Position numbers and translations under genes: made by a program | From: JANSWP01 sp041941305 | GTDB taxonomy: Bacteria > Bacteroidota > Bacteroidia > Chitinophagales > Saprospiraceae | Assembly: GCA_041941305.1 (NCBI GenBank) | Contig: JBGTQJ010000001.1 | Location: 1-64,000, forward strand | Length of the DNA: 64,000 bases | Direction of reading: 5' to 3' | In this document: one piece after another, positions 27,082-36,753 of the stretch | Layout: every line of letters begins with the position of its first letter | Numbering within the stretch: the first letter of the stretch is position 1 | Notes under the pieces: model-generated | Database searches by the model: none | Told to the model about the DNA's origin: nothing | The model's input: the letters and a program-made list of their open reading frames with translations, nothing else

Positions 27082-30000
27082 TTACAATTTTATTATTTTC
27101 TTCACAAAAACTGCATTACCAACCTCATCCAAAACTTTTAAATAATACATGCCTGGTAGCAACTGCTGAATATTCAAAACGGCTTGCTGACTGGCCACCT
27201 CAATAATTTTCAACACCCTTCCTTCCAGGTTCACAATTTGAATTTCAGAAGTGTTTTTCATTCCTTGTATCTCAATATAATCAGTTGCTGGATTTGGAAA
27301 TACTTTGATGGGATTTTTGGATTCCTCATTGGTGCTATTGGATGGATCTTCCCAAAAAACAGGCCTTCTTGGACTTTCCAAGTCTGCTATGCTTATCCAT
27401 TTCTTTCTCAAATATTCTGAAATACCAATCATTTCATCATCACTCAAAGCATGATCCCAAAGAAGCAATTCTCCAATATTGCCTTCCCAATGGGTATCTG
27501 TGTAAAAAATATCATTGTTGATTGTTTGGGTCATTTTTGTTCCTAAAATGCAGAATTCCAAAGGATTAGGGGTTGTGAGCGGATCCACTGCTTCTCCATT
27601 CAGGAATGTCGTTCCTAGTAAAGTGCTGGCTGGAGCGGTGGGTTCAAATAGTGTAGTGGCATCTTCACTTTTTGGTATGTGTTGAGACAAAGCCTCAAAG
27701 GGCGCTGTTCCGCCAAAGGAAATTGGGTTCTCTTCATATGCCATCATAATAGTTTGGTAACCTGATTCACCGTTTTGGAGCCTTTGCAACCAAATAGTGG
27801 AAAAGTCTACGATGCCCAAACCATTTTGATGATTGGACCGAAAGGCAAACCAGGAGCCAGCATCCCAGCGATTGCCATTTTCAAAATGCCACTCTAAAAG
27901 GGAACTCGTTTCTGGAGCCGGATTGTCCAGAATGCCATCGCCATTGAGATCGGAGGCATCCATTCGCAATACCATACCAGAAACATTATTTGGGTCAATC
28001 GGATCTGGATTGGACGTATTTTTCAAAGCTGTTGCATAGTAATAACCAGTACCTTCGGTGGGTTCATAGGTAGTTCCAGTATGCAAAGGTGTAGCACAAA
28101 ATTCGGTATTATACCAATAATAATTCAAGTCAGTTTGGGGGTTTATAATACTCAAAACATTGTCTGGAGTCGTTTCGATTTCAGGAGTATTTTCCAAACT
28201 AATTGCAAAACCCTTTCGGTTGTTACTCATCGCCGCATTTGGGTCTACAGCTGCCACGTAATAATTGCCTGAAGCAAGCGGTTGGAACACATTCCCTATA
28301 TGTAAAATTGATGTCCCGTCTTCATCTGGCATCCAATAATAGTCAAAAGCTGGATTTGGGTTTTCAATGCGTACCTGACAAATGCCATCTTGAATGACGA
28401 CCAAATCAGAAGCCTGAAAGGGTTCGACATAACCTACATTTACAGTTCCCTTCACTACTTGTCCATTTTGGTCCTTCACTGTGTAATTGTAAACCCCAGC
28501 TGCCAATTCAATTCTTCTGGACTCATCCTCAACAGCCTTATTGATTTCAAATTGGTCATCTGATTTTGTTCCAATAAATTCCAATTGTTGCAACTGGATG
28601 GAGCCATCTCCATGATTTTCAAGCACATAAAATCGGTAATATTGGTAGGAAGTGGTATTTGAAAATAGAAATCCTCGTTTTTGAAAGCGGCTGGTAAAAT
28701 TCTCATTAGTTCTTGTATCTAAGGTCGTCCAGTCGTTGCCATCATTGGAACCTTGAAATAGCCAGTCCTTGGGATCCCGTTCCGGTACATCATCAGCACT
28801 GGTGATCGTGTAATAATTCACGACTGCCCCATCTTCGACAAAATAACTTATCCAGGCATCTGAAGAGACAAAATGAAGCCATTTTTCGCTTAGGTCGTCA
28901 TCGAAAGCATATTGAGGTAAATGCCCCCAGGTGGTACCACTCGCCTGAATATTTGCCACATTGGCATCCGTTACATCTTTATTCAATTTTTCTTCCCAGG
29001 TGATTGAATAAGGGGGCAAGCCACCAACAATATCCAGAAATATCTTGCCTGAATTTCTGCCTACATTTGTATTAATTACTAATTCTTCTACACCTAATTC
29101 ATCCTCCACAAAATTTAGGGAAATGGATTTTTGAATAACACAACCCTCTAAGGTTGCTACCTCGACTGAGTAATTTCCATCTTGCAAATTAGAGATAGAG
29201 GGAGTATTTGCAAAGGTTGACCAAAGTATTTGCAAATCACTCAGATCATAATTTTGAGTTTCCAACCACAAAGTCCAGCTACCATTTGTATATTCCGAAC
29301 AAAGGCGAGGTTCTAACAAGTCATCTTGTTCAAGTTCAACGGATTGAACAATACCACATCCATTTCCATCCACAAGCTCAAAACTGAATGTTCCGGAATC
29401 CAGATCAGTCACTGGATTTTCAAGAACGATTCCATCCTGAATAATCGAATAAGGTGAAACTCCCCCCTGAAACTGAAATTCGATCTGTCCATTTGCTGCT
29501 CCTGTACAATCCGGATTTTGAATTACCAAATCACTTTCCAAATCGTAATTTTGTACATCTGTTTGATTGATAGTCCATTTGAATTCCCGATATGGTTTAG
29601 GATAGATCTCTTCAAATTTTGGGTCATACCGTACCAGGGAATTCGTATCTGTAACTGCAAAAACCAATTCGTATTCATCACATAATCCAAAAGTCACATT
29701 CACTTCTTCTACCCCTTCAGCAATTAATTTTCCATTCAGGAACCATTCATATTTCTGGGTATTTGGCTCAGGTTTTAATACATCCGCAGAAAAATGAAGC
29801 GTTTCAACCCCTGTCACATCTAAATTATTTTGTGCAGGAAAAGGATTCTCAATCACATTTACATACAGGTACAAAAAGCAGATCACTCGTTGGCGGCAAG
29901 GACCACAAAGTTCTTGTCCATAATCTTCTCCAAAACCACCAGCTCCCATATAACAGCCTCTAGCAGTCGGTCGATGACAGCCAAAGAAATTGGTCATGGC

Positions 30001-31119
30001 ACCTTCAAACGCTCCATATTTATCTAAATATGCTGCTGTATAGGGCGTTGGCAAAGGTGTGCCAGGCTCTATCCATTTTCGCCACGGAATGTCATCAATA
30101 GTGGTAAATCCAGTAGTGTTGGGAGTCTCCCAACAATTTCCACCAGACCAGAGTCCATTCGAAGAGTATTCATCCAGCAAACCTGGCATTGTATGACCAA
30201 ACTCATGCAATAGCGTTTCCCAACCCATTCCATACATTTTACCATCTCCAACCCTTTGATCACGTATCAATCCCGCTCCTCCTCCTCCACCGTTTTTTGT
30301 GGTCGAAAACCAGGTTGCCCAACCGGTCTCATCATTTGCCCATGGCAGGAAAATTTCATTCCGCATTTGCTGAATGATTGGAAAACTCCACCATTCCTGA
30401 TCGGAAGGTGCATCTGGCCACCACGAGGCATATAGATTAAAGAAATTCTTGTATTGAGCGTAGGGAATTTGTTCGGCGGGATCACCCAGCGTAAAGGCTT
30501 TTAATAAATCGTCCTTATACATCTGTACAAACTCATCCTGATTGGCAAAATCACCACTGGGATTTCCAGTTCCTCTGTTTTGAATGACCCAATTAATTCG
30601 ATTGTCCTTTGGTCCACCATAGCAAATGGTGTCAAAAACCTGGTTGTTAATAACATCTTGCAGTGTCAAACAGCTACCATCATCTGAAGTAGCCATTGGA
30701 TCAAAATTCAATGCAGTTGGATCTGTACAGCCTGGAATAAAAGGGATACAATCAGACTCATTGATACCAAAATAGGTGATGCCTAAACTACCATCGTCCA
30801 AAGCATAATCAATCATTTCATTATCATAAACAATCTGCATGGAACCTCCATTCCAACCATCACCAAAAACATCTGAAGCTTCCAGCAAATAACAGCCATC
30901 CTGCAAACAAATCAATGTGTCATAAGTCGTCCAACTAACTGCATTTTGAAATAAAGCTACTTCCATACCACCTTCGTCAAGAATGCGCCAACTAACTTCT
31001 TCCCCCCAATCCCCTGTTTGAGTCTGGATAGAGACTTCTGTGTGAGGGCATTGAGTTTTTAATGAATAAGGAAATAATAAAAGAATGAATAGTGAAAATA
31101 AGAGATTGAAAAGTTTCAT
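27082..31119 (-). CDS. Large secreted M64 (IgA-type) metallopeptidase with T9SS tail
   Basis: 1345 residues. The order is signal peptide (1-22), a beta module (about 25-125), a GCTDPTALNFDP linker, and peptidase family M64 (about 155-420) with the zinc site HEFGHTMPGLLDEY, where His305, Glu306 and His309 are the core. Immunoglobulin-like and gingipain-adhesin-type beta modules follow. A discoidin-like (F5/8 type C) domain is at about 740-850, a LamG-like part at about 1050-1240, and a T9SS type A tail (VFPNPATDYIEIQG...) at about 1275-1345. It is secreted through the outer membrane and held on the surface or released. The substrate is unknown; only some M64 members cleave IgA. Confidence 0.88.
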   Translation of the reverse strand: MKLFNLLFSLFILLLFPYSLKTQCPHTEVSIQTQTGDWGEEVSWRILDEGGMEVALFQNAVSWTTYDTLICLQDGCYLLEASDVFGDGWNGGSMQIVYDNEMIDYALDDGSLGITYFGINESDCIPFIPGCTDPTALNFDPMATSDDGSCLTLQDVINNQVFDTICYGGPKDNRINWVIQNRGTGNPSGDFANQDEFVQMYKDDLLKAFTLGDPAEQIPYAQYKNFFNLYASWWPDAPSDQEWWSFPIIQQMRNEIFLPWANDETGWATWFSTTKNGGGGGAGLIRDQRVGDGKMYGMGWETLLHEFGHTMPGLLDEYSSNGLWSGGNCWETPNTTGFTTIDDIPWRKWIEPGTPLPTPYTAAYLDKYGAFEGAMTNFFGCHRPTARGCYMGAGGFGEDYGQELCGPCRQRVICFLYLYVNVIENPFPAQNNLDVTGVETLHFSADVLKPEPNTQKYEWFLNGKLIAEGVEEVNVTFGLCDEYELVFAVTDTNSLVRYDPKFEEIYPKPYREFKWTINQTDVQNYDLESDLVIQNPDCTGAANGQIEFQFQGGVSPYSIIQDGIVLENPVTDLDSGTFSFELVDGNGCGIVQSVELEQDDLLEPRLCSEYTNGSWTLWLETQNYDLSDLQILWSTFANTPSISNLQDGNYSVEVATLEGCVIQKSISLNFVEDELGVEELVINTNVGRNSGKIFLDIVGGLPPYSITWEEKLNKDVTDANVANIQASGTTWGHLPQYAFDDDLSEKWLHFVSSDAWISYFVEDGAVVNYYTITSADDVPERDPKDWLFQGSNDGNDWTTLDTRTNENFTSRFQKRGFLFSNTTSYQYYRFYVLENHGDGSIQLQQLEFIGTKSDDQFEINKAVEDESRRIELAAGVYNYTVKDQNGQVVKGTVNVGYVEPFQASDLVVIQDGICQVRIENPNPAFDYYWMPDEDGTSILHIGNVFQPLASGNYYVAAVDPNAAMSNNRKGFAISLENTPEIETTPDNVLSIINPQTDLNYYWYNTEFCATPLHTGTTYEPTEGTGYYYATALKNTSNPDPIDPNNVSGMVLRMDASDLNGDGILDNPAPETSSLLEWHFENGNRWDAGSWFAFRSNHQNGLGIVDFSTIWLQRLQNGESGYQTIMMAYEENPISFGGTAPFEALSQHIPKSEDATTLFEPTAPASTLLGTTFLNGEAVDPLTTPNPLEFCILGTKMTQTINNDIFYTDTHWEGNIGELLLWDHALSDDEMIGISEYLRKKWISIADLESPRRPVFWEDPSNSTNEESKNPIKVFPNPATDYIEIQGMKNTSEIQIVNLEGRVLKIIEVASQQAVLNIQQLLPGMYYLKVLDEVGNAVFVKKIIKL

Positions 31120-31424
31120 GCTTGTCGATTTCGTTTGAGAAGAATGACAAGTTAGGCAATGATATTTATTTTTTTGGTATCAGGTTAAAAATCCCGATTT
31201 TCCAATCCAACTAAGAAGAGATTCGAGCATATGGGCTTTGAACCCAACATAGCACTTATTAACTTAAATTCTAATTTATTTTCTCTTGGGTTTTCGCAGG
31301 GTTCAAAACCCTGCAGCTCTGAAGTTTTTCAAAAAAAGGACTTTAAATTTTATTAAAATTCTTTTCTCCATTGGTTCCTCTAAACCCAATCAAGTAACCT
31401 GAATTCGAAAATTTTCATTTCAAA
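31120..31424. other. Intergenic region before the M64 gene
   Basis: No gene is seen. It contains one clean hairpin at 31296-31314 (GCAGGGTT-CAA-AACCCTGC) and AT-rich sequence that must include the promoter of the minus-strand M64 gene, which I cannot place confidently. Confidence 0.4.
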
Positions 31425-31457
31425 CAAAAAAGGGCCTGAACCATTTGGTCCAAGCCC
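31425..31457 (-). terminator. Terminator of the dcw cluster, after ftsZ
   Basis: Read on the minus strand, GGGCTTGGACC-AAAT-GGTTCAGGCCC forms an 11-bp stem with two G-U pairs, followed by TTTTTTG. It lies about 70 bases after the ftsZ stop. Confidence 0.8.
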
Positions 31458-31527
31458 ACTCCAAGTTATAGCAAGTTATGATGGCTAAAAATTTTTCTTA
31501 GCTCCCAGTTCCTGGATGCCTTTGCTC

Positions 31528-32985
31528 TTAATCTACATTATCGTGTAAAAAGGAATTGTCATCTCGGATTTCCGGTTCACCATCTTCTTCTGAAATGGTG
31601 TATCGAGACATCGTTTCTTCTGAAGAATGCGCTACATTGTCCAACAGAACACCTCTGCGCTGGTATGCTGGTTGATTTTCCAATTCGCTGACAGTCTGCG
31701 GATTGGTCAATCTAACCCTGGTTTCGCGAAGGCGCTCTCTACGTCGACGTTCTGCTTCATATTTTTGGCGACGCTCTTCTTCTAGTTTTTCTTTATCTTC
31801 TTCTTTGATATAAGGTTCGTCGTAGGAGTAGCGACCATTTTGATGGTATTTCTCCATGGTTTCACGAACATCTTCAAATTCAAAAGTAGCGTCATTAGAA
31901 ACCGATGCCGGTGACTCGAAGCCAATGCTCGTCAAGCCGTTTTTTTTTGTAGCATTGTCTTCCTCATCCAGAGAAACCCTGATTTGTTCTTCAACGACAC
32001 CGGTTGTTTTATTGAGTTGCTTATGCTGCTCAAAACCTGTTGCAATAACGGTCACACTTATTTTGTCTCCAAGGCTTTCGTCATAGCAATTTCCCCAAAT
32101 CAAATCCGTTCCATAGCCTGCCTCTTCCTGAACGAATTCTGTAATTTCAAAAATTTCGTCCATGGTCACTTCCTTGGTTCCGGAAGTAATATTCAGCAGA
32201 ATATGTTGAGCACCTCGAATATTGCTTTCTTCCAATAATGGAGAACTTAGCGCTTCATCCACAGCATTTTTTGCACGGTCTTCTCCTTCAGCAACCGCTG
32301 TTCCCATGATGGCTACACCACTGCCTTTCATAACTGTATTGACATCCTCAAAATCCACATTTACATAACCAGGTACGGTAATGATTTCTGCAATGCCCTT
32401 TGCGGCAGTCGTCAAGATATTATCCGCTTGTGCAAAAGCTTCGGAAATTTTCAGATTGCCGTGCATTTGCCTCAATTTATCATTGGAAATTATGATTAGG
32501 GTATCCACATGTTTTTTCAAATCATCCAATCCATCATAAGCCTGGCTGGTTCTTCGACGTCCTTCAAAAGTAAAGGGCACCGTAACAATGCCTACCGTCA
32601 AAATGTCCATTTCCTGTGCTGCTTTGGCAATTATTGGAGCAGCACCCGTTCCGGTACCACCACCCATGCCAGCTGTAATGAACAGCATTTTGCAATCTTT
32701 AGAGAGGTATTCTTTGAGGTCTTCAATGCTTTCCTCACAAGCCAATTTTCCAATATTGGGCTTGGAGCCAGCACCACGTCCTTCGGTCAGCGCCGGACCT
32801 AACTTAATTTTTGTAGGCACCGGACTAATGTCCATTGCCTGATTGTCGGTATTGCAAATGGCGAAATCTACGCCAACGATACCTTGTTTATACATGTGGG
32901 TGACGGCATTGCTTCCCCCTCCACCAACACCAAGAACCTTGATAATAGGGGTTTCATTTGATTCTTCCATTAATTTAAAAATCAT
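31528..32985 (-). CDS. ftsZ: Cell division protein FtsZ
   Basis: 485 residues. The GTPase domain (about 10-320) has GVGGGGSNAV, the tubulin signature MGGGTGTGAAP and the T7-loop region YVNVDFEDVN. A long charged linker (about 360-470) includes an Arg/Glu-rich helix KYEAERRRRERLRETR. The protein ends NSFLHDNVD, the Bacteroidota-type C-terminal peptide that binds FtsA and other partners. It polymerises into the division ring. It is the last gene of the cluster and is followed by a terminator. It is separated from ftsA by three accessory genes, an uncommon interruption. Confidence 0.97.
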   Translation of the reverse strand: MIFKLMEESNETPIIKVLGVGGGGSNAVTHMYKQGIVGVDFAICNTDNQAMDISPVPTKIKLGPALTEGRGAGSKPNIGKLACEESIEDLKEYLSKDCKMLFITAGMGGGTGTGAAPIIAKAAQEMDILTVGIVTVPFTFEGRRRTSQAYDGLDDLKKHVDTLIIISNDKLRQMHGNLKISEAFAQADNILTTAAKGIAEIITVPGYVNVDFEDVNTVMKGSGVAIMGTAVAEGEDRAKNAVDEALSSPLLEESNIRGAQHILLNITSGTKEVTMDEIFEITEFVQEEAGYGTDLIWGNCYDESLGDKISVTVIATGFEQHKQLNKTTGVVEEQIRVSLDEEDNATKKNGLTSIGFESPASVSNDATFEFEDVRETMEKYHQNGRYSYDEPYIKEEDKEKLEEERRQKYEAERRRRERLRETRVRLTNPQTVSELENQPAYQRRGVLLDNVAHSSEETMSRYTISEEDGEPEIRDDNSFLHDNVD

Positions 32986-33054
32986 AACTGCTAAGTTTTG
33001 TCGCCTCGCCGATTGGGAGTCAGAGAGGGTTAGTTTTCTTAATTTGTATGCTGT

Positions 33055-33465
33055 TTATGTTTCTTCAAAAATTTCTTTGAACTCCTCTAGTTTTAAAACT
33101 TTGATTTTCAAGAACTTGTCTTCTTTCAAGATATTAAAATGCTTATCATTCGAAACCAGATAATCACAATTAGCTGCACATGCAAAATCCACAAATTTGT
33201 TATCATCTGGGTCTTTGTAAATCATTCTAAGGTTGTAGTAGATATTTGTCAAATGAACATTTGGTAACTCTAAAAGCGTTTTTATAACGGCTTGAGCTAC
33301 CTCCGGTTTCCAGTGTTCTGAAATCTTTTCTTCATATTCATTCAAAATTTCATTCGTCACAAAAATTTCATACTTACCATCTATCAATGATCTGTAAAGC
33401 CAATGATGTTTGGATCTATCGGAAATAGCGACCAATAAAACATTGGTATCTAAAACAATTTTCAT
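33055..33465 (-). CDS. PIN-domain toxin (COG1569 type)
   Basis: 136 residues. It starts MKIVLDTNVLLVAIS (first catalytic Asp), continues with NEILNEYEEKI (conserved Glu) and DPDDNKFVDFACAANCDYLVSNDKHF, which carries the remaining acidic residues of the four-acid Mg2+ site. PIN proteins are RNases. As toxins they usually cut tRNA or mRNA. The start overlaps the stop of the upstream small gene by 4 bases (ATGA type), typical of toxin-antitoxin pairs. It is embedded between ftsA and ftsZ. Confidence 0.85.
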   Translation of the reverse strand: MKIVLDTNVLLVAISDRSKHHWLYRSLIDGKYEIFVTNEILNEYEEKISEHWKPEVAQAVIKTLLELPNVHLTNIYYNLRMIYKDPDDNKFVDFACAANCDYLVSNDKHFNILKEDKFLKIKVLKLEEFKEIFEET

Positions 33466-33671
33466 AATTCTCCATTGAGAATTCTGTCCATGTCTTTATC
33501 CGTATATCCTTTTTCATCCCAAACCTCATTTGCAAGCTTGATTGATTTTTCAGCATAGAATTTGGCTAAAATCAGCTTCAATTCTTCCAATTCTTCATCT
33601 GAAACGCCTTTTGAATAAAGCTTCAGAAGTTCTTGTTGGACGTTTGATAATGGTAATGTTATCTGAGACAT
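33462..33671 (-). CDS. Small antitoxin partner of the PIN toxin
   Basis: 69 residues, helical and acidic (SDEELEELKLILAKFYAEK), ending DKDMDRILNGEL. It precedes the PIN gene and overlaps it by 4 bases, the usual antitoxin-first order. The sequence resembles the short antitoxins found with COG1569 PIN toxins in Bacteroidota. It likely binds and blocks the toxin and may repress the pair, although no operator is visible. Confidence 0.75.
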   Translation of the reverse strand: MSQITLPLSNVQQELLKLYSKGVSDEELEELKLILAKFYAEKSIKLANEVWDEKGYTDKDMDRILNGEL

Positions 33672-33674
33672 TAT

Positions 33675-34037
33675 TTAATTATTTAAGATTTCTATTCTAT
33701 TCGGAAATTTATTTGTTCCAACTGGATGAATAACAATTTCCCATATTTTCGCTTCTGCTTGCCAAAGTGTAACAATTACATGACCTATGCTAGAAGGCTT
33801 GAAATTCCCATCTGGATTCATTGGTTTAGCTTTTAAATCAATTTTATCAAAATCTTTTGAATCTGATTCAATAATAATGGGTTTTTTCCAACTATTTGAA
33901 TAATAAGTAGAAACACAAAAATTTCTAACATTTTGAGTTAAAGAATACAATTCATTTTCATCAATTTGGCATTCTTTATTGATATGTCTCTTAAGCTTGA
34001 TTATATCCGTATGAACCTCTTTTTCATTATTATTCAT
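33675..34037 (-). CDS. Hypothetical protein between ftsA and ftsZ
   Basis: 120 residues, soluble, alpha/beta (IKLKRHINKECQIDENELYSL, IGHVIVTLWQAEAKIWEIVI), with no signal peptide and no family I recognise. It ends 3 bases before the antitoxin start, so it is cotranscribed with the toxin-antitoxin pair and possibly part of the same inserted block. It is not part of the usual division cluster. Confidence 0.6.
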   Translation of the reverse strand: MNNNEKEVHTDIIKLKRHINKECQIDENELYSLTQNVRNFCVSTYYSNSWKKPIIIESDSKDFDKIDLKAKPMNPDGNFKPSSIGHVIVTLWQAEAKIWEIVIHPVGTNKFPNRIEILNN

Positions 34038-34072
34038 TCAAGAATATTTAATTTTCTGGAATTAATTGATTT

Positions 34073-35395
34073 TTAAAACTCGCTATCAGGCTCAGCCTCA
34101 AACCATTCTTTCGTTTTTTTAAAAATGGTTTCATACCATGGTTTTCCAGCATCTACTTCCGCCATTACTTCTTCTTCATTTTCGTTAAAAGCTTCTTCGG
34201 TTTCAATTTGAATCTTGCCGTCCTCAATATCCTGAATGCCTTTTAATAACAAACCGATGGCTGTAGAGAATATTGGACTACTCAAATGCTCAGCATACCC
34301 ATGCGCCAGATGTTCCACTGGAATGCCTACTCTACAGCTCAAACCTGTATGAAATTCGGTTAATTTGTCTATATGATTAAGCAGGGAACCACCACCAGTC
34401 AAGACAATCCCACCAATCAATTTATTTTCAAATCCAGAGCGGCGAATTTCCCAAACGACGTAATCCATAATTTCTTCAATGCGTGCCTGAATGATTCTGG
34501 CCAAATTCTTTTCGGAAATTTCCTTTGGTTCGCGACCTTTTAACCCTGGAATCGTAATTACCCGATTGTCATAAACCTCATCTGCAAGTGCAGAACCAAA
34601 TTTTACTTTCAGTTTTTCTGCTTGTTGATTCATTACCATGCAACCCTCCTTAATATCTTTGGTAATCACATTGCCACCAAATGGTATCACAGCAGTGTGT
34701 CGAATGATGCCATCACAGAATATGGTGATATCCGTAGTACCTCCTCCTATATCTACCAAAGCTACTCCGGCTTCTTTTTCTTCTTCACTTAATACTGCAG
34801 CCGCAGATGCAATCGGTTCTAACGTCAAATTGGCTACCTGCAAGCCAGCCCTTTCCACACATTTCACTAAGTTCTGTGTAGCAGTGATTTGTCCGGTTAT
34901 GATGTGAAAATTGGCTTCTAACCTTACTCCTGACATGCCAATCGGATCCAAAATGCCCTGCTCATGATCTACGGTATATTCCTGAGGAATGACATGCAAA
35001 ATTTTATCACCTGGTGGCAATACCAGTTTGTGCATATCACTGACCAGCTTGTCTATATCCCAATGATCAATTTCTGTATGGTTGTTGTCACGAGTCAACA
35101 TACCCCTGTGTTGCAGGCTCTTGATATGTTGCCCGGCAATCCCTACATGAACAACCCGGAACTCTTGTTTCGCAGCCCGTTCGGCAGCCTGAACTGCATC
35201 AGAAATGGCACGAACAGTCTTCTCAATATTAGAAACCACACCTCTCATAACGCCTTCAGAATCAACCTTTCCAATACCGAGGACTTCTAGTTTCCCGTGT
35301 TGGTTTTTGTAGCCTGCTACTGCACAAACCTTGGTTGTTCCAATGTCTAGTGCGACTACGATTTCATTTTGTGTATTTTGGTTTAGATCCATCAT
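34073..35395 (-). CDS. ftsA: Cell division protein FtsA
   Basis: 440 residues with an actin-like fold. Visible motifs are VALDIGTTKVCAVAGY (phosphate 1), VALVDIGGGTTDITIFCDG (phosphate 2) and GGIVLTGGGSLL (adenosine). A C-terminal amphipathic helix (KPWYETIFKKTKEWFE) is the membrane anchor for Z-ring tethering. It binds the FtsZ tail and recruits later division proteins. It is flanked on both sides by accessory insertions rather than by ftsQ and ftsZ directly. Confidence 0.96.
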   Translation of the reverse strand: MMDLNQNTQNEIVVALDIGTTKVCAVAGYKNQHGKLEVLGIGKVDSEGVMRGVVSNIEKTVRAISDAVQAAERAAKQEFRVVHVGIAGQHIKSLQHRGMLTRDNNHTEIDHWDIDKLVSDMHKLVLPPGDKILHVIPQEYTVDHEQGILDPIGMSGVRLEANFHIITGQITATQNLVKCVERAGLQVANLTLEPIASAAAVLSEEEKEAGVALVDIGGGTTDITIFCDGIIRHTAVIPFGGNVITKDIKEGCMVMNQQAEKLKVKFGSALADEVYDNRVITIPGLKGREPKEISEKNLARIIQARIEEIMDYVVWEIRRSGFENKLIGGIVLTGGGSLLNHIDKLTEFHTGLSCRVGIPVEHLAHGYAEHLSSPIFSTAIGLLLKGIQDIEDGKIQIETEEAFNENEEEVMAEVDAGKPWYETIFKKTKEWFEAEPDSEF

Positions 35396-35496
35396 AACAC
35401 TTGATTTTTTGTAGAATTCTCAAAATATTTTTTGTTCGGAGTTCAGGGTTCAGAGTTCTGATTGCAACTCTATTGTCTGTACCTTCCTTTAAAATC

Positions 35497-35852
35497 TTAT
35501 TTTTTCATATAAGTAATCCAATTTTTCAACATTCCTCCTATTTCATCGGCATCTTTATAAATCTCTTCAAATTCTTCAACCGAAATAAAATTTTTATCCA
35601 AGGCTCTGTATGCTTGTGATTTCACTTCTCCGCTCGAGCCTTTGGAATAAATTAAAAAGTTAATTAGTTTTCTTTGTTCCCACCTCTTTCAAACCCTTCT
35701 GCAATATTATCCATAATGGATCCACTAGAGCTTTCTATCTGAGCTTTGAATCTAAAATTACTTTTGAAAAGCTCTCTATCTGTAATCTTATGTATTTTCT
35801 GACAAAGCAATCTGGCCTTTTGCCAGGCTTTACTATCCTCAAATTTTTCCAT
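35497..35852 (-). pseudogene. Frameshifted four-helix-bundle (23S rRNA IVS-type) protein
   Basis: The first frame starts MEKFEDSKAWQKARLL and runs to FERGGNKEN, then stops near 35664. The downstream sequence in another frame continues NFLIYSKGSSGEVKSQAYRA and ends WITYMKK at 35497. The two parts join into one normal-length (about 118 residues) four-helix-bundle protein if two bases are removed near 35660. Free-standing copies of this family are widespread in Bacteroidota and their function is poorly known. Here it lies between ftsA and ftsQ and looks inactivated. Confidence 0.8.
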
Positions 35853-35906
35853 AAAGACCGTGTTTATTATTATAACTTTTTCCAAAACTCTGAACGCTGA
35901 ATCGAC

Positions 35907-36680
35907 CTATCTCTTCTCGCAAACCACTTGCCCCTTAAATCTCAAATCAATCGTCTTATACTTCTGCCAGCCCTTATAAGCCACTCCCTCCTGATAAAAC
36001 TTTCTCAATCGCCACAATTTATCTTCAGCATTTTCAAATCGACCAAATTTGATTTTTTGATCACCCACTTTTGGTACCAAAATCATTTCACCATTGGACA
36101 TATGTATTTGTTCAATCATTGATTTCCAAAATTCATCTGCCAGAATCATTTCGGTCATCTGAAACACATCTTTCAAGGTATGAAATGGTTTATCCAAAAA
36201 TCCGGGTGAATGGGGAGCAATACTTCCCGTTGCTACCAACACCCTGGCTGCACAATGCTTCGAAGGCTCCATTCTCTGCCCCTCCTTGTCCAGGTAATAA
36301 TTCAATCCATTATTATCCTTAATCCTCAAAATAGGTTCCCGCTGGGTAATGTGGATGATTAAATTATTTACTGCATTAATATGTACATCCGCATTCAGTA
36401 CAAAGTCTGTTTCTTCCAGCAATCGTTCTATCCAATTCACATTCACTTCCGCCAATTCCTGGTTTTCCAAATCAAAACCGAAACTCAATCGAATCAATTC
36501 CCGAACATCATTTTCTGTTATCAATAAATTTCCATCAGGTAATTTTTCAATAGTTATATCTACCATGCGAACCGTACTCCCCTGCTTGCGTTCCACAGCG
36601 GAAATAATCATAATCAATGCGAAAAAAAGCCCTGAAATCCAGCCGATTCGCTTCAAAGATTTTATGAGTTCAGGAGTCAT
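35907..36680 (-). CDS. ftsQ: Cell division protein FtsQ/DivIB
   Basis: 257 residues. A short cytoplasmic N-terminus, one transmembrane helix (about 12-27) and a POTRA-like segment (about 37-100, with DITIEKLPDGNLLITENDVREL) are followed by the beta domain (about 105-255). Sequence similarity is low, as usual for FtsQ, and identification leans on topology and position between murC and ftsA. It links early and late division proteins in the periplasm. Confidence 0.85.
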   Translation of the reverse strand: MTPELIKSLKRIGWISGLFFALIMIISAVERKQGSTVRMVDITIEKLPDGNLLITENDVRELIRLSFGFDLENQELAEVNVNWIERLLEETDFVLNADVHINAVNNLIIHITQREPILRIKDNNGLNYYLDKEGQRMEPSKHCAARVLVATGSIAPHSPGFLDKPFHTLKDVFQMTEMILADEFWKSMIEQIHMSNGEMILVPKVGDQKIKFGRFENAEDKLWRLRKFYQEGVAYKGWQKYKTIDLRFKGQVVCEKR

Positions 36681-36696
36681 CTGTTCTTTAGTTCCC

Positions 36697-36753
36697 GGTT
36701 CTCAGTTCCCAGTTCACAGATGATTATTACCTGTGAACTGGGAACCGAGAACT
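36697..36753. repeat. Inverted repeat between ftsQ and murC
   Basis: GTTCTCAGTTCCCAGTTCACAG is inverted with one mismatch across a short spacer. Units are about 7 bases (CAGTTCC, CAGTTCA), like the heptamer-type repeats elsewhere in the cluster. The right end touches the murC stop codon. Confidence 0.7.
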
